A model generated the notes under the pieces. That model was not told where the DNA came from. It made no database searches and saw nothing but the letters and a program-made list of their open reading frames with translations. DNA of 64,000 bases from Streptomyces sp. JHA26. Lineage in GTDB: Bacteria; Actinomycetota; Actinomycetes; Streptomycetales; Streptomycetaceae. Numbering within the stretch: position 1 is the first letter of the stretch; each line of letters begins with the position of its first letter. The stretch spans positions 41,184 through 105,183 of the forward strand of contig NZ_BDJC01000022.1 in NCBI RefSeq assembly GCF_002005565.1, read 5' to 3'. The position numbers and the translations under genes are program-made. Positions 26,824 to 37,184 of this stretch are shown here, piece by piece.

Positions 26824-29415
26824 TCAGTCTCCCGCCACCCGCAGCGCGGCGCCCGTGCCGGTGACCGCCAGTGCCCCGTCCCGGTCCGTGCGCAGGACCA
26901 TCGCGCCCCCGGCCCGCAGTGCCGCGACCGTGGCGGGCGCCGGGTGCCCGTACGAGTTGTCCGCGCCGCAGCTGATCAGCGCCAGACGCGGCGCCAGGCG
27001 CCGCAGCAGACCGGGATCCTGGTGGGCGGAGCCGTGGTGGGCCACCTTGAGCACGTCGACGCCTTCCAGCTCCGCCGCCGGTGACCTCCCGAGCTCCTGC
27101 TGGGCCGGGGGTTCGAGGTCCCCGAGCAGCAGCAGGCGCATCCCCGCCGTCCGCACCAGCAGGGTGATGCTGGCGTTGTTGGGCCCCTCCACGGCCGACG
27201 GCGGGGCCGGGGGCGGGGGCGGCCACACCACCTGCCAGGACAGTGCGCCCGTCCGCCGCTGTTCGCCGGCGGCGGCGCGCCGCACGGGGATCCCCCGTGC
27301 CGCCGCCTGTCTGCGGACGGATTCGGCCTGGTCCGCGGGTTCCTCGAGCCCGGTCGTCTCGATCGCGCCCACCGGACGTCCCCGCAGCACCCCGGGCAGC
27401 CCCGCCACGTGGTCGGCGTGGAAGTGGGTCAGCACGACCAGCGGGACCCTGGTGATGCCGAGCGAGCGCAGGCAGCGGTCGACGAGTGCCGGATCGGGTC
27501 CCGCGTCCACGACCACTCCCGTGCCCGGGCCGGCCGCGAGCACCAGGGCGTCCCCCTGTCCCACGTCGCACATCACCATCCGCCAGCCCGGCGGCGGCCA
27601 CCCCGTGATCACCCGGGGCAGCGGACCCGGTTGCACCACCGCCAGCACCAGCAGCAACGCGCAGACACCGCACCACCAGGGGTGTCCCAGCAGCCGCCGG
27701 CCGACGAACAGCACGCCCACCGTGGCGAGGGCGAGCAGCGCCGCCCCCGTCCAGCCGTCCGGCCAGTCCACCCCCGCTCCGGGCAGCGCGGCCCCGGTGC
27801 GGGCGATCCCCGCGATCCACCCGGCCGGCCACCCCGCGCACCAGGCCGACGCCTCGGCCACCGGCATCGCCAACGGCGCCGTCGCCAGGGCCGCGAAGCC
27901 CAGTACCGTGGCCGGCGCCACCGCGAACTCCACGAGCAGGTTGCACGGCACCGCCACCAGGCTCACCCGGGCCGACAGCACGGCGACCACCGGTGCGCAC
28001 AGGACCTGCGCGGCCCCGGCGGCGGCCAGCGCCTCGGCGAGCCGGGGAGGGACCCGGCGGCGGCGCAGCGCCGCGCTCCACCGTGGCGCGAGCGTGAGCA
28101 GGGCGCCGGTGGCCAGCACGGAGAGCAGGAAGCCGTAGCTGCGGGCCAGCCACGGGTCGTACAGCACCAGCAGCAGCACGGCCGTCGCCAGCGCCGGGAG
28201 CAGGGACCGGCGGCGTCCGGTGGCGAGGGCGAGCAGGGCGACGGCCCCGCAGGCGGCGGCCCGCAGCACGCTCGGGTCGGGCCGGCACACGACGACGAAG
28301 CCGAGCGCGAGCACCCCGCCGAGCAGCGCGGTCGAGCGCAGGGAGAGGCCGAGGCGGGGCGCCAGTCCCCGGCGCTCGCTGTGCTGGGCGAGCCCCGGCG
28401 GCCCGAGCAGCAGGGCGAGCAGGATGGTGAAGTTGGCGCCGGACACCGCCAGCGTGTGCGTGAGGTCGGTCTCCTTGAACGCCTCGTCCAGGTCCGGGGT
28501 GATCCGGGAGGTGTCCCCGACGACCAGGCCCGGCAGCAGCGCCCGCGCGTCCCCCGGCAACCCGTCGGTGGCCTCCCGCAGTCCGGCGCGCAGCCGCCCG
28601 GCCAGCCGCTGCGGACCGGACGGCCCGGACACCACGTCCGGCGCCTGCCGGCTCCTCACCCGCAGGACGGCGGCGACCCGGTCCCCGCTCGTCCTCGGAG
28701 GCGCCGTCCGCGCGACGACGCGCAGCCGCGTGGTCGGCAGCAGGGCGAGCCAGGGCTCGGCGGCGGAGGCGGAAGGAGGCACCCGGCCGGTCGCCGCTCC
28801 GGTGCCGGTGCCGGTCGCCGCTCCGGTGCCGGTGCCGGTAGTCGCTCCGGTGCCTGCGTCGACGAGCATGAGCACCGGCGTCCGGGTCACCACCGCCTTC
28901 CCGCTCATCTCCTCGATCCGGCGCACCTCCCCCTCGATCACCACGGCCGGCGGTGCCGCGCGGTCCCCGCGGACGCGGGGCCGGGTGAGCCGGGGGTCCG
29001 CGGTGATCTCCACCTCGGCGGTCACGGTGGCGTACTGCCGGGCCAGCGCGGGCACGGGGCCGCGGCGCAGGTCCGCTCCGTGCAGCGCGGCCGAGGCGGC
29101 GGACGCGGCCACGCAGAGGAGTACGGCGGCGACCGACGCGGGCGCCCGGCCACGCGTGGCGCGCCGTCGCGTCCCCCACAGCAGCACCCCGGCCGTCACC
29201 ACGCAGCCGAGCACCACACCGAGGGACCACTCCGGCGCCGCGTCCAGCACCAGGGCCGCCGTGGCCCAGGCCGCCACCGCGGGCGGCACGAGCCGCAGGT
29301 CCGTAGGGCCCTCCTGCCGGGGGCGGGCGGCTCCGAGCCGGTGCCCGGACGCGGCGTGCACGGCCGCGCGGGCCCCGGTGCCCGCCCCCGTCGCCGTGCT
29401 CGTGGTCGCGCTCAC
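26824..29415 (-). CDS. comEC: ComEC/Rec2-type DNA uptake channel protein
   Basis: An 863-aa membrane protein. An N-terminal soluble DUF4131-like domain carries a low-complexity 24-bp DNA repeat (TGTGAA units, about residues 190-210). A polytopic competence domain with [20 protein letters not shown] and [27 protein letters not shown] follows. The C-terminal metallo-beta-lactamase domain shows [13 protein letters not shown] and [11 protein letters not shown], with the zinc motif intact. ComEC forms the DNA channel in transformable bacteria; most Streptomyces carry it without known natural competence. The GTG at 29415 overlaps the comEA stop (GTGA). Confidence 0.9.
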   Translation of the reverse strand: MSATTSTATGAGTGARAAVHAASGHRLGAARPRQEGPTDLRLVPPAVAAWATAALVLDAAPEWSLGVVLGCVVTAGVLLWGTRRRATRGRAPASVAAVLLCVAASAASAALHGADLRRGPVPALARQYATVTAEVEITADPRLTRPRVRGDRAAPPAVVIEGEVRRIEEMSGKAVVTRTPVLMLVDAGTGATTGTGTGAATGTGTGAATGRVPPSASAAEPWLALLPTTRLRVVARTAPPRTSGDRVAAVLRVRSRQAPDVVSGPSGPQRLAGRLRAGLREATDGLPGDARALLPGLVVGDTSRITPDLDEAFKETDLTHTLAVSGANFTILLALLLGPPGLAQHSERRGLAPRLGLSLRSTALLGGVLALGFVVVCRPDPSVLRAAACGAVALLALATGRRRSLLPALATAVLLLVLYDPWLARSYGFLLSVLATGALLTLAPRWSAALRRRRVPPRLAEALAAAGAAQVLCAPVVAVLSARVSLVAVPCNLLVEFAVAPATVLGFAALATAPLAMPVAEASAWCAGWPAGWIAGIARTGAALPGAGVDWPDGWTGAALLALATVGVLFVGRRLLGHPWWCGVCALLLVLAVVQPGPLPRVITGWPPPGWRMVMCDVGQGDALVLAAGPGTGVVVDAGPDPALVDRCLRSLGITRVPLVVLTHFHADHVAGLPGVLRGRPVGAIETTGLEEPADQAESVRRQAAARGIPVRRAAAGEQRRTGALSWQVVWPPPPPAPPSAVEGPNNASITLLVRTAGMRLLLLGDLEPPAQQELGRSPAAELEGVDVLKVAHHGSAHQDPGLLRRLAPRLALISCGADNSYGHPAPATVAALRAGGAMVLRTDRDGALAVTGTGAALRVAGD
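28788..28856. repeat. 24-bp tandem repeat inside comEC
   Basis: Units of about 24 bp containing GCCGGTGCCGGTCGCCGCTC recur two to three times. They encode a Gly/Thr/Ala repeat in the soluble N-terminal domain of ComEC and keep the frame. Unit number is probably variable between strains. Confidence 0.6.
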
Positions 29416-30500
29416 GGCCGGACGAGGTCGCGCAGATCGGCGAAGCGGCGCTCGCCGATGCCGTTGACCTCGCGCAGCTCGTCCACCGACCGGAAACCGC
29501 CGTGCTGCGTGCGGTAGTCGATGATGCGCCGGGCCAGGGCGGGGCCGACGCCCGGCAGTGTCTCGAGCTGCTCCGCGGTCGCCGTGCCGAGGGAGACCGG
29601 GGCCGCCCCCGTCACCGCGCCGGCCGGGCCGCCCGGGGCCGTGCCGCCCGGGCCGGTTCCCGCGCCGGGAGGCACGGACGCGCCGACGATCACCTGTTCG
29701 CCGTCCACGAGGAAGCGGGCCCGGTTCAGTCCGTCGGTCTTCGTACCGGGTCGCACTCCTCCGGCCGCTCGTAGGGCGTCCTCGACCCGTGAACCGGCCG
29801 GCAGGTGGTGGATCCCGGGTTCGCGGACCTTTCCACCGACGTCCACGACGATCTCGGCACCGGCCGGAGCCGTCGCCGTGGACCGGGGCGCGCCGGTGGC
29901 CGGGGCTCCGCCGGCCGCCGCGGCGCCCCGCGCCCGCGTGCCGTGGGCGGCCGTTTCCCGCACCACCTCGGGTGCCGCCACCGTCTCGGTGCGGCCGGTC
30001 CAGAAGTGCTGCGCGGCGAAGACCGCGGCGACGACGAGGAGCACCGCGAGCGCGGTCACGCTCCGCGGTTCCATTCCGCACCGGTTCTGCAGCCACACCG
30101 GCATCCGTTCCCGCAACGCGGGCCCGCCCCGCTCCCGCCACGTCGGCGCGGCGGGCGCGGTGGGCGCGGCGGCATCGGGACCGCCGGGGTCGGCGCGGTC
30201 GTCGTGCCCCGCCGACGGGACGGCCACGAGGGACCCGACGACGGAGTCGTCGTACGCACCCCCACCCGGCGGCCCCGTCCCCGCCTCCCGCCGCTCCTCG
30301 GCGTGTCCGGTGCGTTCGGTGGGTTCGGCGAAGAGCGCCTCCGCCCGTCGGCGGAGCTCCTCCTCCGGCGCGTGGCGGTGGCGTGCCCGGCCGCGAGGGT
30401 GCGGGCGGTGCCGGGAGGGGCGGGTGCGGCCGTCGGACGCCGGTCCACGGCCGGGTCCGCTGCTCGCGGCTGCTGTGCGGGGACGTGATCGAAGAGCCAT
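29412..30500 (-). CDS. comEA: ComEA-type helix-hairpin-helix DNA-binding protein
   Basis: A 362-aa protein. A long Arg/Pro/Ala-rich cytoplasmic N-terminus is followed by one membrane helix ([21 protein letters not shown], about 170-190). Next comes a SLBB domain ([33 protein letters not shown]), and a C-terminal (HhH)2 unit ([25 protein letters not shown] and [16 protein letters not shown]) for DNA binding. This is the ComEA layout: membrane-anchored extracellular DNA receptor. ATG 30500 was chosen; an in-frame GTG six codons upstream is possible. It is translationally coupled to comEC. Confidence 0.88.
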   Translation of the reverse strand: MALRSRPRTAAASSGPGRGPASDGRTRPSRHRPHPRGRARHRHAPEEELRRRAEALFAEPTERTGHAEERREAGTGPPGGGAYDDSVVGSLVAVPSAGHDDRADPGGPDAAAPTAPAAPTWRERGGPALRERMPVWLQNRCGMEPRSVTALAVLLVVAAVFAAQHFWTGRTETVAAPEVVRETAAHGTRARGAAAAGGAPATGAPRSTATAPAGAEIVVDVGGKVREPGIHHLPAGSRVEDALRAAGGVRPGTKTDGLNRARFLVDGEQVIVGASVPPGAGTGPGGTAPGGPAGAVTGAAPVSLGTATAEQLETLPGVGPALARRIIDYRTQHGGFRSVDELREVNGIGERRFADLRDLVRP

Positions 30501-30630
30501 GCGCCGAGGATCGGACACCTCGGCCGACCCGCGATGATCATGGTCGATTTCCGTGGACCACCACCGGACTGTGGACATCTCCCTCACCCTCGCGGGTGAC
30601 GGAGGACAGCGGCGAGCCGCTCCCCGCCGC

Positions 30631-31476
30631 CTACCGCGGTGAGACCACGACCCCCAGCAACCCGGGTCCCGTGTGCGCCCCGATCACCGCGCCGATCTCG
30701 CTCACGTGCAGGTCGACCAGCCCCGGCACCCTCTCCCGCAGGCGATCCGCCAGGGCCGACGCCCGGTCGGGGGCGGCGAGATGGTGGACGGCGATGTCGA
30801 CCGGACCGCTGCCCGCGCGGTCGGCGACGATCTCCTCCAGGCGGGCGATCGCCTTCGACGCGGTGCGCACCTTCTCCAGCGGTTCGATGCGGCCACCGCC
30901 CAGCTGGAGCAGGGGCTTCACCGCGAGCGCGGAGCCGAACAGTGCCTGTGCCGCCCCGATCCGGCCGCCGCGGCGCAGATAGTCGAGGGTGTCGACGTAG
31001 AAGTAGGCGGACGTCTCCGCCGCCCGCTTCTCCGCCGCCGTGACCGCTTCGTCGACCGTGCCGCCCGTCTCCGCCGCCTCGGCCGCGGAGAGCGCGCAGA
31101 ACCCGAGGGCCATCGCGACCATCCCGGTGTCCACGACCCGCACGGGGACCGGCGCCTCGCGCGCGGCGACGACCGCGGCGTCGTAGGTGCCCGAGAGCTC
31201 GGCGGACAGGTGGAGCGAGACGATGCCGTCGGCGCCCGACTCGGCGATCTTCCGGTAGGTCTCGGCGAAGAGCTCGGGGCTGGGGCGCGAGGTGGTGACC
31301 GGGCGTCGCTTCTGCAGGGCCTGGGCCAGCGAGCGGGTCGAGATCTCGGTGCCCTCCTCCAGGGCCCGGTCCCCCAGGACCACCGTCAGGGGTACCGCGG
31401 TGATGCCGTGCCGCTCCATCGTCCGGGCCGGGAGGTAGGCCGTTGAATCCGTGACGATCGCGACATGACGGGACAT
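30631..31476 (-). CDS. DegV family fatty-acid-binding protein
   Basis: A 281-aa DegV/FakB-like protein. HVAIVTDSTAYLPARTMERHGITAVPLTVVLGD is the N-terminal DegV signature. VTTSRPSPELF matches the conserved SQPS-type loop with its Thr/Ser. FYVDTLDYLRRGGRIGAAQALFGSALAVKPLL is the second family motif. FakB proteins present fatty acids to a FakA kinase; no FakA-like gene is nearby. Start ATG 31476 begins the conserved fold. It is upstream of comEA and in the same direction, with 130 bp between. Confidence 0.9.
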   Translation of the reverse strand: MSRHVAIVTDSTAYLPARTMERHGITAVPLTVVLGDRALEEGTEISTRSLAQALQKRRPVTTSRPSPELFAETYRKIAESGADGIVSLHLSAELSGTYDAAVVAAREAPVPVRVVDTGMVAMALGFCALSAAEAAETGGTVDEAVTAAEKRAAETSAYFYVDTLDYLRRGGRIGAAQALFGSALAVKPLLQLGGGRIEPLEKVRTASKAIARLEEIVADRAGSGPVDIAVHHLAAPDRASALADRLRERVPGLVDLHVSEIGAVIGAHTGPGLLGVVVSPR

Positions 31477-31589
31477 GAGCTGGAGGTTACCTGGCGTAGT
31501 GCCCGTACGGCAGACCGGCCCCGACGACCGGGCGACACCGGGCGCCATCGGGCGGCGCCGGGCACCGTCGGGCGGGCGAAGGCCCCCGG

Positions 31590-32324
31590 TCAGGCCGTGT
31601 TCTCCGGGCGGGCCTGCTTCTGCCAGGGGTGCACGGTCCGCGGACCGGGCGGGGTGATGGCGGGCCGCGCCGGCTCCCGGGCCTCGTCCTGCCGCGGCGG
31701 CTCGGGCCGGTCCCGCCCGGCGGCCGGGGCGTCGGCGGCCGGAGCCTCGGGCCAGGACGGCGGCGCGGCGGCGGGCTCGGTCTGCGTCCAGTGCCGCAGG
31801 GCACCGGACTCGACGTCGATCTGGACGCTGAGCGAGTCCAGGTCGTCGTCCGCGAAGCGGTGGGCGCGGTCACGGGCCGCCCAGCGCAGGGAGTCGGCCG
31901 ACCGGACGATGCGCTCGGTGCGCTCGCGCAGCGCGGGGAGGCGCTCGGCGAGCGTGGTCCGGTCCGGCTCGGCCTCCAGCCGCCTGAGCTCACCGTCGAG
32001 TTCGAACCCGTGCGCGCTGAGCCGCTCGAAGAGGGCGAGGGACTCCTTGAGGGACTCGTCCCCGGTCACGCCCGCGTGCAGCGCGTCCTGCGTGGCCCGC
32101 ATCGAGGTGCGCAGCGTGAGCCGCAGCTGGGCGAGCTCCGCCGCCGGGCCCGTCTGGACGAGGGACTTGGCCCGCAGTGTGTGGTCCTCGACCGTGCGGC
32201 GGGCCTGGGTGATGCCGCGGTCCACGCTGCGCTTGGCGGCGCCGACCGCCTTCACGGTGGCGTAGACGCCCAGCACGACGGCGATCAGGAAGAGCAGGGC
32301 GAAGACTGTGATCACTGCTTCCAC
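31590..32324 (-). CDS. Membrane-anchored coiled-coil hypothetical protein
   Basis: A 244-aa protein with one N-terminal membrane helix (AVITVFALLFLIAVVLGVYATVKAV). A long charged helical region follows (SVDRGITQARRTVEDHTLRAKSL to about residue 190), with many Arg/Glu and heptad-like Leu, and then a Pro-rich C-terminal tail. The GTG at 32324 has an excellent AGGAGGAG six bases upstream, fixing the start. The topology suggests a cytoplasmic coiled coil tethered to the membrane. No catalytic motif is seen, and I do not recognise a named family. Confidence 0.7.
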   Translation of the reverse strand: MEAVITVFALLFLIAVVLGVYATVKAVGAAKRSVDRGITQARRTVEDHTLRAKSLVQTGPAAELAQLRLTLRTSMRATQDALHAGVTGDESLKESLALFERLSAHGFELDGELRRLEAEPDRTTLAERLPALRERTERIVRSADSLRWAARDRAHRFADDDLDSLSVQIDVESGALRHWTQTEPAAAPPSWPEAPAADAPAAGRDRPEPPRQDEAREPARPAITPPGPRTVHPWQKQARPENTA

Positions 32325-32403
32325 GGAGCTCCTCCTCGAACCGTCCGGCCGCCCACCGGGCACGGCCACGGCGCTCACCGCGCCGCTCTCCACGGTAAAC
32401 GCA

Positions 32404-32446
32404 ACGGGCAGGTTCGGGGTTCCGACGGAACCCCGAACCTGCCCGT
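32404..32446. terminator. Hairpin terminator after leuS, 20-bp stem
   Basis: A perfect 20-bp stem (32404-32423 with 32427-32446) around a 3-base loop. It begins about 50 bp past the leuS stop on the minus strand and ends upstream of the coiled-coil gene. It insulates the two. Confidence 0.85.
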
Positions 32447-32495
32447 AGGGGACCACCCCGAGCCCTGGGCGGACCCTCGGCGGACCCTCGGCCGG

Positions 32496-35375
<2,880 letters not shown>

Positions 35376-35404
35376 GATCCTCAAAGCTCCATCGATCGTC
35401 TCTG

Positions 35405-35439
35405 CCAGCGGCTGCGACATCCAAGACCAGCGGCTGCGA
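35405..35439. repeat. 13-bp direct repeat in the leuS leader
   Basis: CCAGCGGCTGCGA occurs at 35405-35417 and 35427-35439 with a 9-base gap. Both copies lie in the leuS 5' untranslated region, between the attenuator terminator and the start codon. The role is unknown. Confidence 0.6.
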
Positions 35440-35452
35440 TTGCCGGGAAATG

Positions 35453-35477
35453 AAAAATCCCCTCGCACAGGAGGGGA
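35453..35477 (-). terminator. Intrinsic terminator of the leuS attenuator
   Basis: On the minus strand TCCCCTC pairs with GAGGGGA across a 6-base loop, followed directly by five U residues. This is an unusually classic Rho-independent terminator for this genome. It sits 48 bp after the leader-peptide stop and 78 bp before leuS, so it can only act on leuS transcription. Confidence 0.85.
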
Positions 35478-35524
35478 CGCCGCGCCGATTCCGGCCACCG
35501 GGCTACGACCGGGGTCGGGACTGA

Positions 35525-35563
35525 TCAGCGCGGCTCGCTAAGCAGAAGGCGTACGGCACGCAT
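35525..35563 (-). CDS. Leucine leader peptide of leuS (12 aa)
   Basis: A 13-codon frame: ATG, then Arg-Ala-Val-Arg, three consecutive leucines (CTT CTG CTT), Ser-Glu-Pro-Arg and TGA. Two of the three leucine codons are CTT, rare in a GC-rich genome, so the run is sensitive to charged tRNA-Leu. GCCGCGC near its 3' end can pair with GCGCGGC just before the terminator, giving the alternative pairing expected of an attenuator. There is no Shine-Dalgarno; a TACCCT -10 ends 6 nt upstream, so it is probably leaderless. Classical attenuators upstream of leuS have been predicted comparatively for some Streptomyces. Confidence 0.8.
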   Translation of the reverse strand: MRAVRLLLSEPR

Positions 35564-35569
35564 GGCGTC

Positions 35570-35575
35570 AGGGTA
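35570..35575 (-). promoter_or_regulatory. -10 box of the leuS leader transcript
   Basis: TACCCT on the minus strand ends 6 nt before the leader-peptide ATG, the geometry of a leaderless start. A clear -35 is not seen. Confidence 0.45.
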
Positions 35576-35659
35576 CCGCAGTCGCCGATCGGGCCGCGAC
35601 GGGCTTCCCGGCCGCCCGGAATCCCGCCGGGATCCGCGAAACCTGAACCAAGGTCAAAG

Positions 35660-35687
35660 GTTACTTCGCGTAACGACCCCTAAGGGG
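35660..35687. repeat. Two short palindromes in the leuS/cytochrome divergent gap
   Basis: GTTAC-TTCGC-GTAAC (35660-35674) and CCCC-TAA-GGGG (35677-35687) follow each other within 28 bp. The first shares GTTAC arms around a CG-rich centre with the dyad upstream of fadD. They lie between the leuS leader promoter and the operator at 35739 in an AT-richer stretch, consistent with regulator sites. Confidence 0.4.
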
Positions 35688-35738
35688 CATCACAACGAGC
35701 GCATTGTCATTTGATAACAACGCAATAACTCAAACCTG

Positions 35739-35767
35739 GTACTCGCGAGTACGGCGCGACCTAGAGT
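35739..35767 (+). promoter_or_regulatory. Operator GTACTCGCGAGTAC and -10 box of the cytochrome operon
   Basis: A perfect 14-bp palindrome at 35739-35752 is followed 9 bp later by TAGAGT (35762-35767), a good -10. The dyad falls in the spacer/-35 region, so a bound protein would repress. Its core ACTCGCGAGT is identical to that upstream of fadD (22164). The start codon is about 135 bp downstream. Confidence 0.55.
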
Positions 35768-35903
35768 GCGGCTGCGGGACCGCCTTCCCGAACCGCTTCG
35801 GAGTTGCCCCCATGAACCCTCCCCCGTACGACCCCCGCGGTGACAGTCCGTGCGACGGTCCGTCCCCTTCCGTCGCCTCCGTGACGCGCGGAGGTGTGCC
35901 GCG

Positions 35904-37184
35904 GTGACGAACGACAGCACGGTGGACGACACCTTCGCCCAGTTCCTGAACTTCGGCGCCGGCGTCCTCTCCCTCGTCTTCCTGAGCTGCTCGGTGATCT
36001 GGGGACTGGTCGCCCAGGACCGGATCGTCCTCGACACGCGCCGGCGGATCCTGGCCCAGGCGGTGCACCGGAGCACCGCCGTCGCCTCGATCGTGTTCCT
36101 CCTGATCCACATCGCGGTCAAGCTGGCGCTGGACCACACCACGTGGGTCGCCGCGGTGATCCCCTTCGGGCTCCTGGCGACGGAGGACGAGGCGTTCGGC
36201 GGCCGGGCCGTCCTGATCGGCCTCGGCACCCTGGCCAGCATGCTCATGATCTTCGTGGGCGTCACCGGCGCCCTGCGCAACCGCTTCGCCTCCCCCGCCC
36301 CGGTGGCCGCCCGCTGGCGGGCCATGCACATGCTGGCCTACCCGGCCTGGTGCGCCGCGCTGCTGCACGGGCTCTACGCGGGCCGTGCCGCGAAGCCGGT
36401 CTTCATGGTCCTGTACGGCCTCTCCCTGCTCGGCGTCATGGCCGCCCTGGCGCTGCGCGCGGCCCCCCGCCCGGTCAAGCGCCGCATCGCCGACAGGATC
36501 ACCGGGTTCCTCGACGCGGAGGGCCGGACGGCCCGTGAGGAGCCGGCGGAGGTCCGGAGCCGGGCGACGGCCGGCGCCGCACTGCCGGGCCACGAGCGCC
36601 GCGAGGCCTCCGCACCGCGCACGCCGTCCCCGTCCGCACCGCTGTACGAGACCGCGGAACGCCTCGCTCCGCCGCCCCAGGAGCCACCGAGCGGCTTCGC
36701 GGCCGCCTACCGTGCCGTCTCCGGCTCCCCCCGGGCGCGGCAGCGGTCCCTGGCCGCCGAGCGGAGCGCGCCGGCCGGCCTGTCGCCGGACCCGCGGCCC
36801 ACCGAGGTGCTGCCCCTCGCCGACACCGGCGCCGGCGTCCCGGGCGGCTGGCCGGTCCCGTCGCCGCCCCCGGTCGGCGAGGCGCCCCCGTCGGCCTACG
36901 ACCCGCTCCAGGACACCGGGTACACCATCCCGGCCTACGACCCGCTCCAGGACACCGGGTACACCGTCCCGGCCTACGGCGGCCCGGGCGTCCCCGGCCC
37001 CGCCGGGAGTGACGTGTACGACACCGGTGAGACGAACGGCCCCCACGGCACGTACTACCCGCACGACACGTACAACAGCGGTCCCGCCACTGAACCAACC
37101 CCCGGTGCGTCCCCCAGGTCCCGCGACTTCGACGCACCGGGTTCGGGCGAACCTTGGAACACGCCTTCCGGAGGCTCTTGGTGA
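35904..37184 (+). CDS. Cytochrome b/ferric reductase-like membrane protein with disordered tail
   Basis: A 426-aa protein. Residues about 10-190 hold five to six membrane helices with histidines placed for heme: LAQAVHRSTAVASIVFLLIHIAVKLAL and MHMLAYPAWCAALLHGLYAG. This is the di-heme pattern of cytochrome b561/ferric-reductase proteins. Residues 200-426 are hydrophilic, Pro/Tyr/Gly-rich and probably disordered, with a 13-residue tandem repeat. GTG 35904 has GGAGGT 8 nt upstream. Its stop overlaps the GTG of the next gene. It is the likely membrane partner that passes electrons to or from the NuoF/ferredoxin protein; donor and acceptor are unknown. Confidence 0.75.
   Translation: MTNDSTVDDTFAQFLNFGAGVLSLVFLSCSVIWGLVAQDRIVLDTRRRILAQAVHRSTAVASIVFLLIHIAVKLALDHTTWVAAVIPFGLLATEDEAFGGRAVLIGLGTLASMLMIFVGVTGALRNRFASPAPVAARWRAMHMLAYPAWCAALLHGLYAGRAAKPVFMVLYGLSLLGVMAALALRAAPRPVKRRIADRITGFLDAEGRTAREEPAEVRSRATAGAALPGHERREASAPRTPSPSAPLYETAERLAPPPQEPPSGFAAAYRAVSGSPRARQRSLAAERSAPAGLSPDPRPTEVLPLADTGAGVPGGWPVPSPPPVGEAPPSAYDPLQDTGYTIPAYDPLQDTGYTVPAYGGPGVPGPAGSDVYDTGETNGPHGTYYPHDTYNSGPATEPTPGASPRSRDFDAPGSGEPWNTPSGGSW
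36894..36971 (+). repeat. 39-bp tandem duplication in the cytochrome gene
   Basis: Two almost identical 39-bp units (36894-36932 and 36933-36971) encode AYDPLQDTGYTIP and AYDPLQDTGYTVP. The frame is kept. The near-identity at DNA level indicates a recent duplication within the disordered C-terminal tail. Confidence 0.85.

Noticed and set aside
28788..28856. CRISPR-like short repeats
   Set aside because: Contiguous 24-bp tandem units without spacers, in frame inside comEC.
29416..30141. N-terminal extension of comEC by about 240 codons
   Set aside because: The extension overlaps comEA in another frame and has only Arg/Gly-rich composition. The GTGA overlap gives a better start.
35376..35498. 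In-frame upstream extension of leuS
   Set aside because: It runs through the attenuator terminator and lacks synthetase similarity. GAGG precedes the ATG at 35375.
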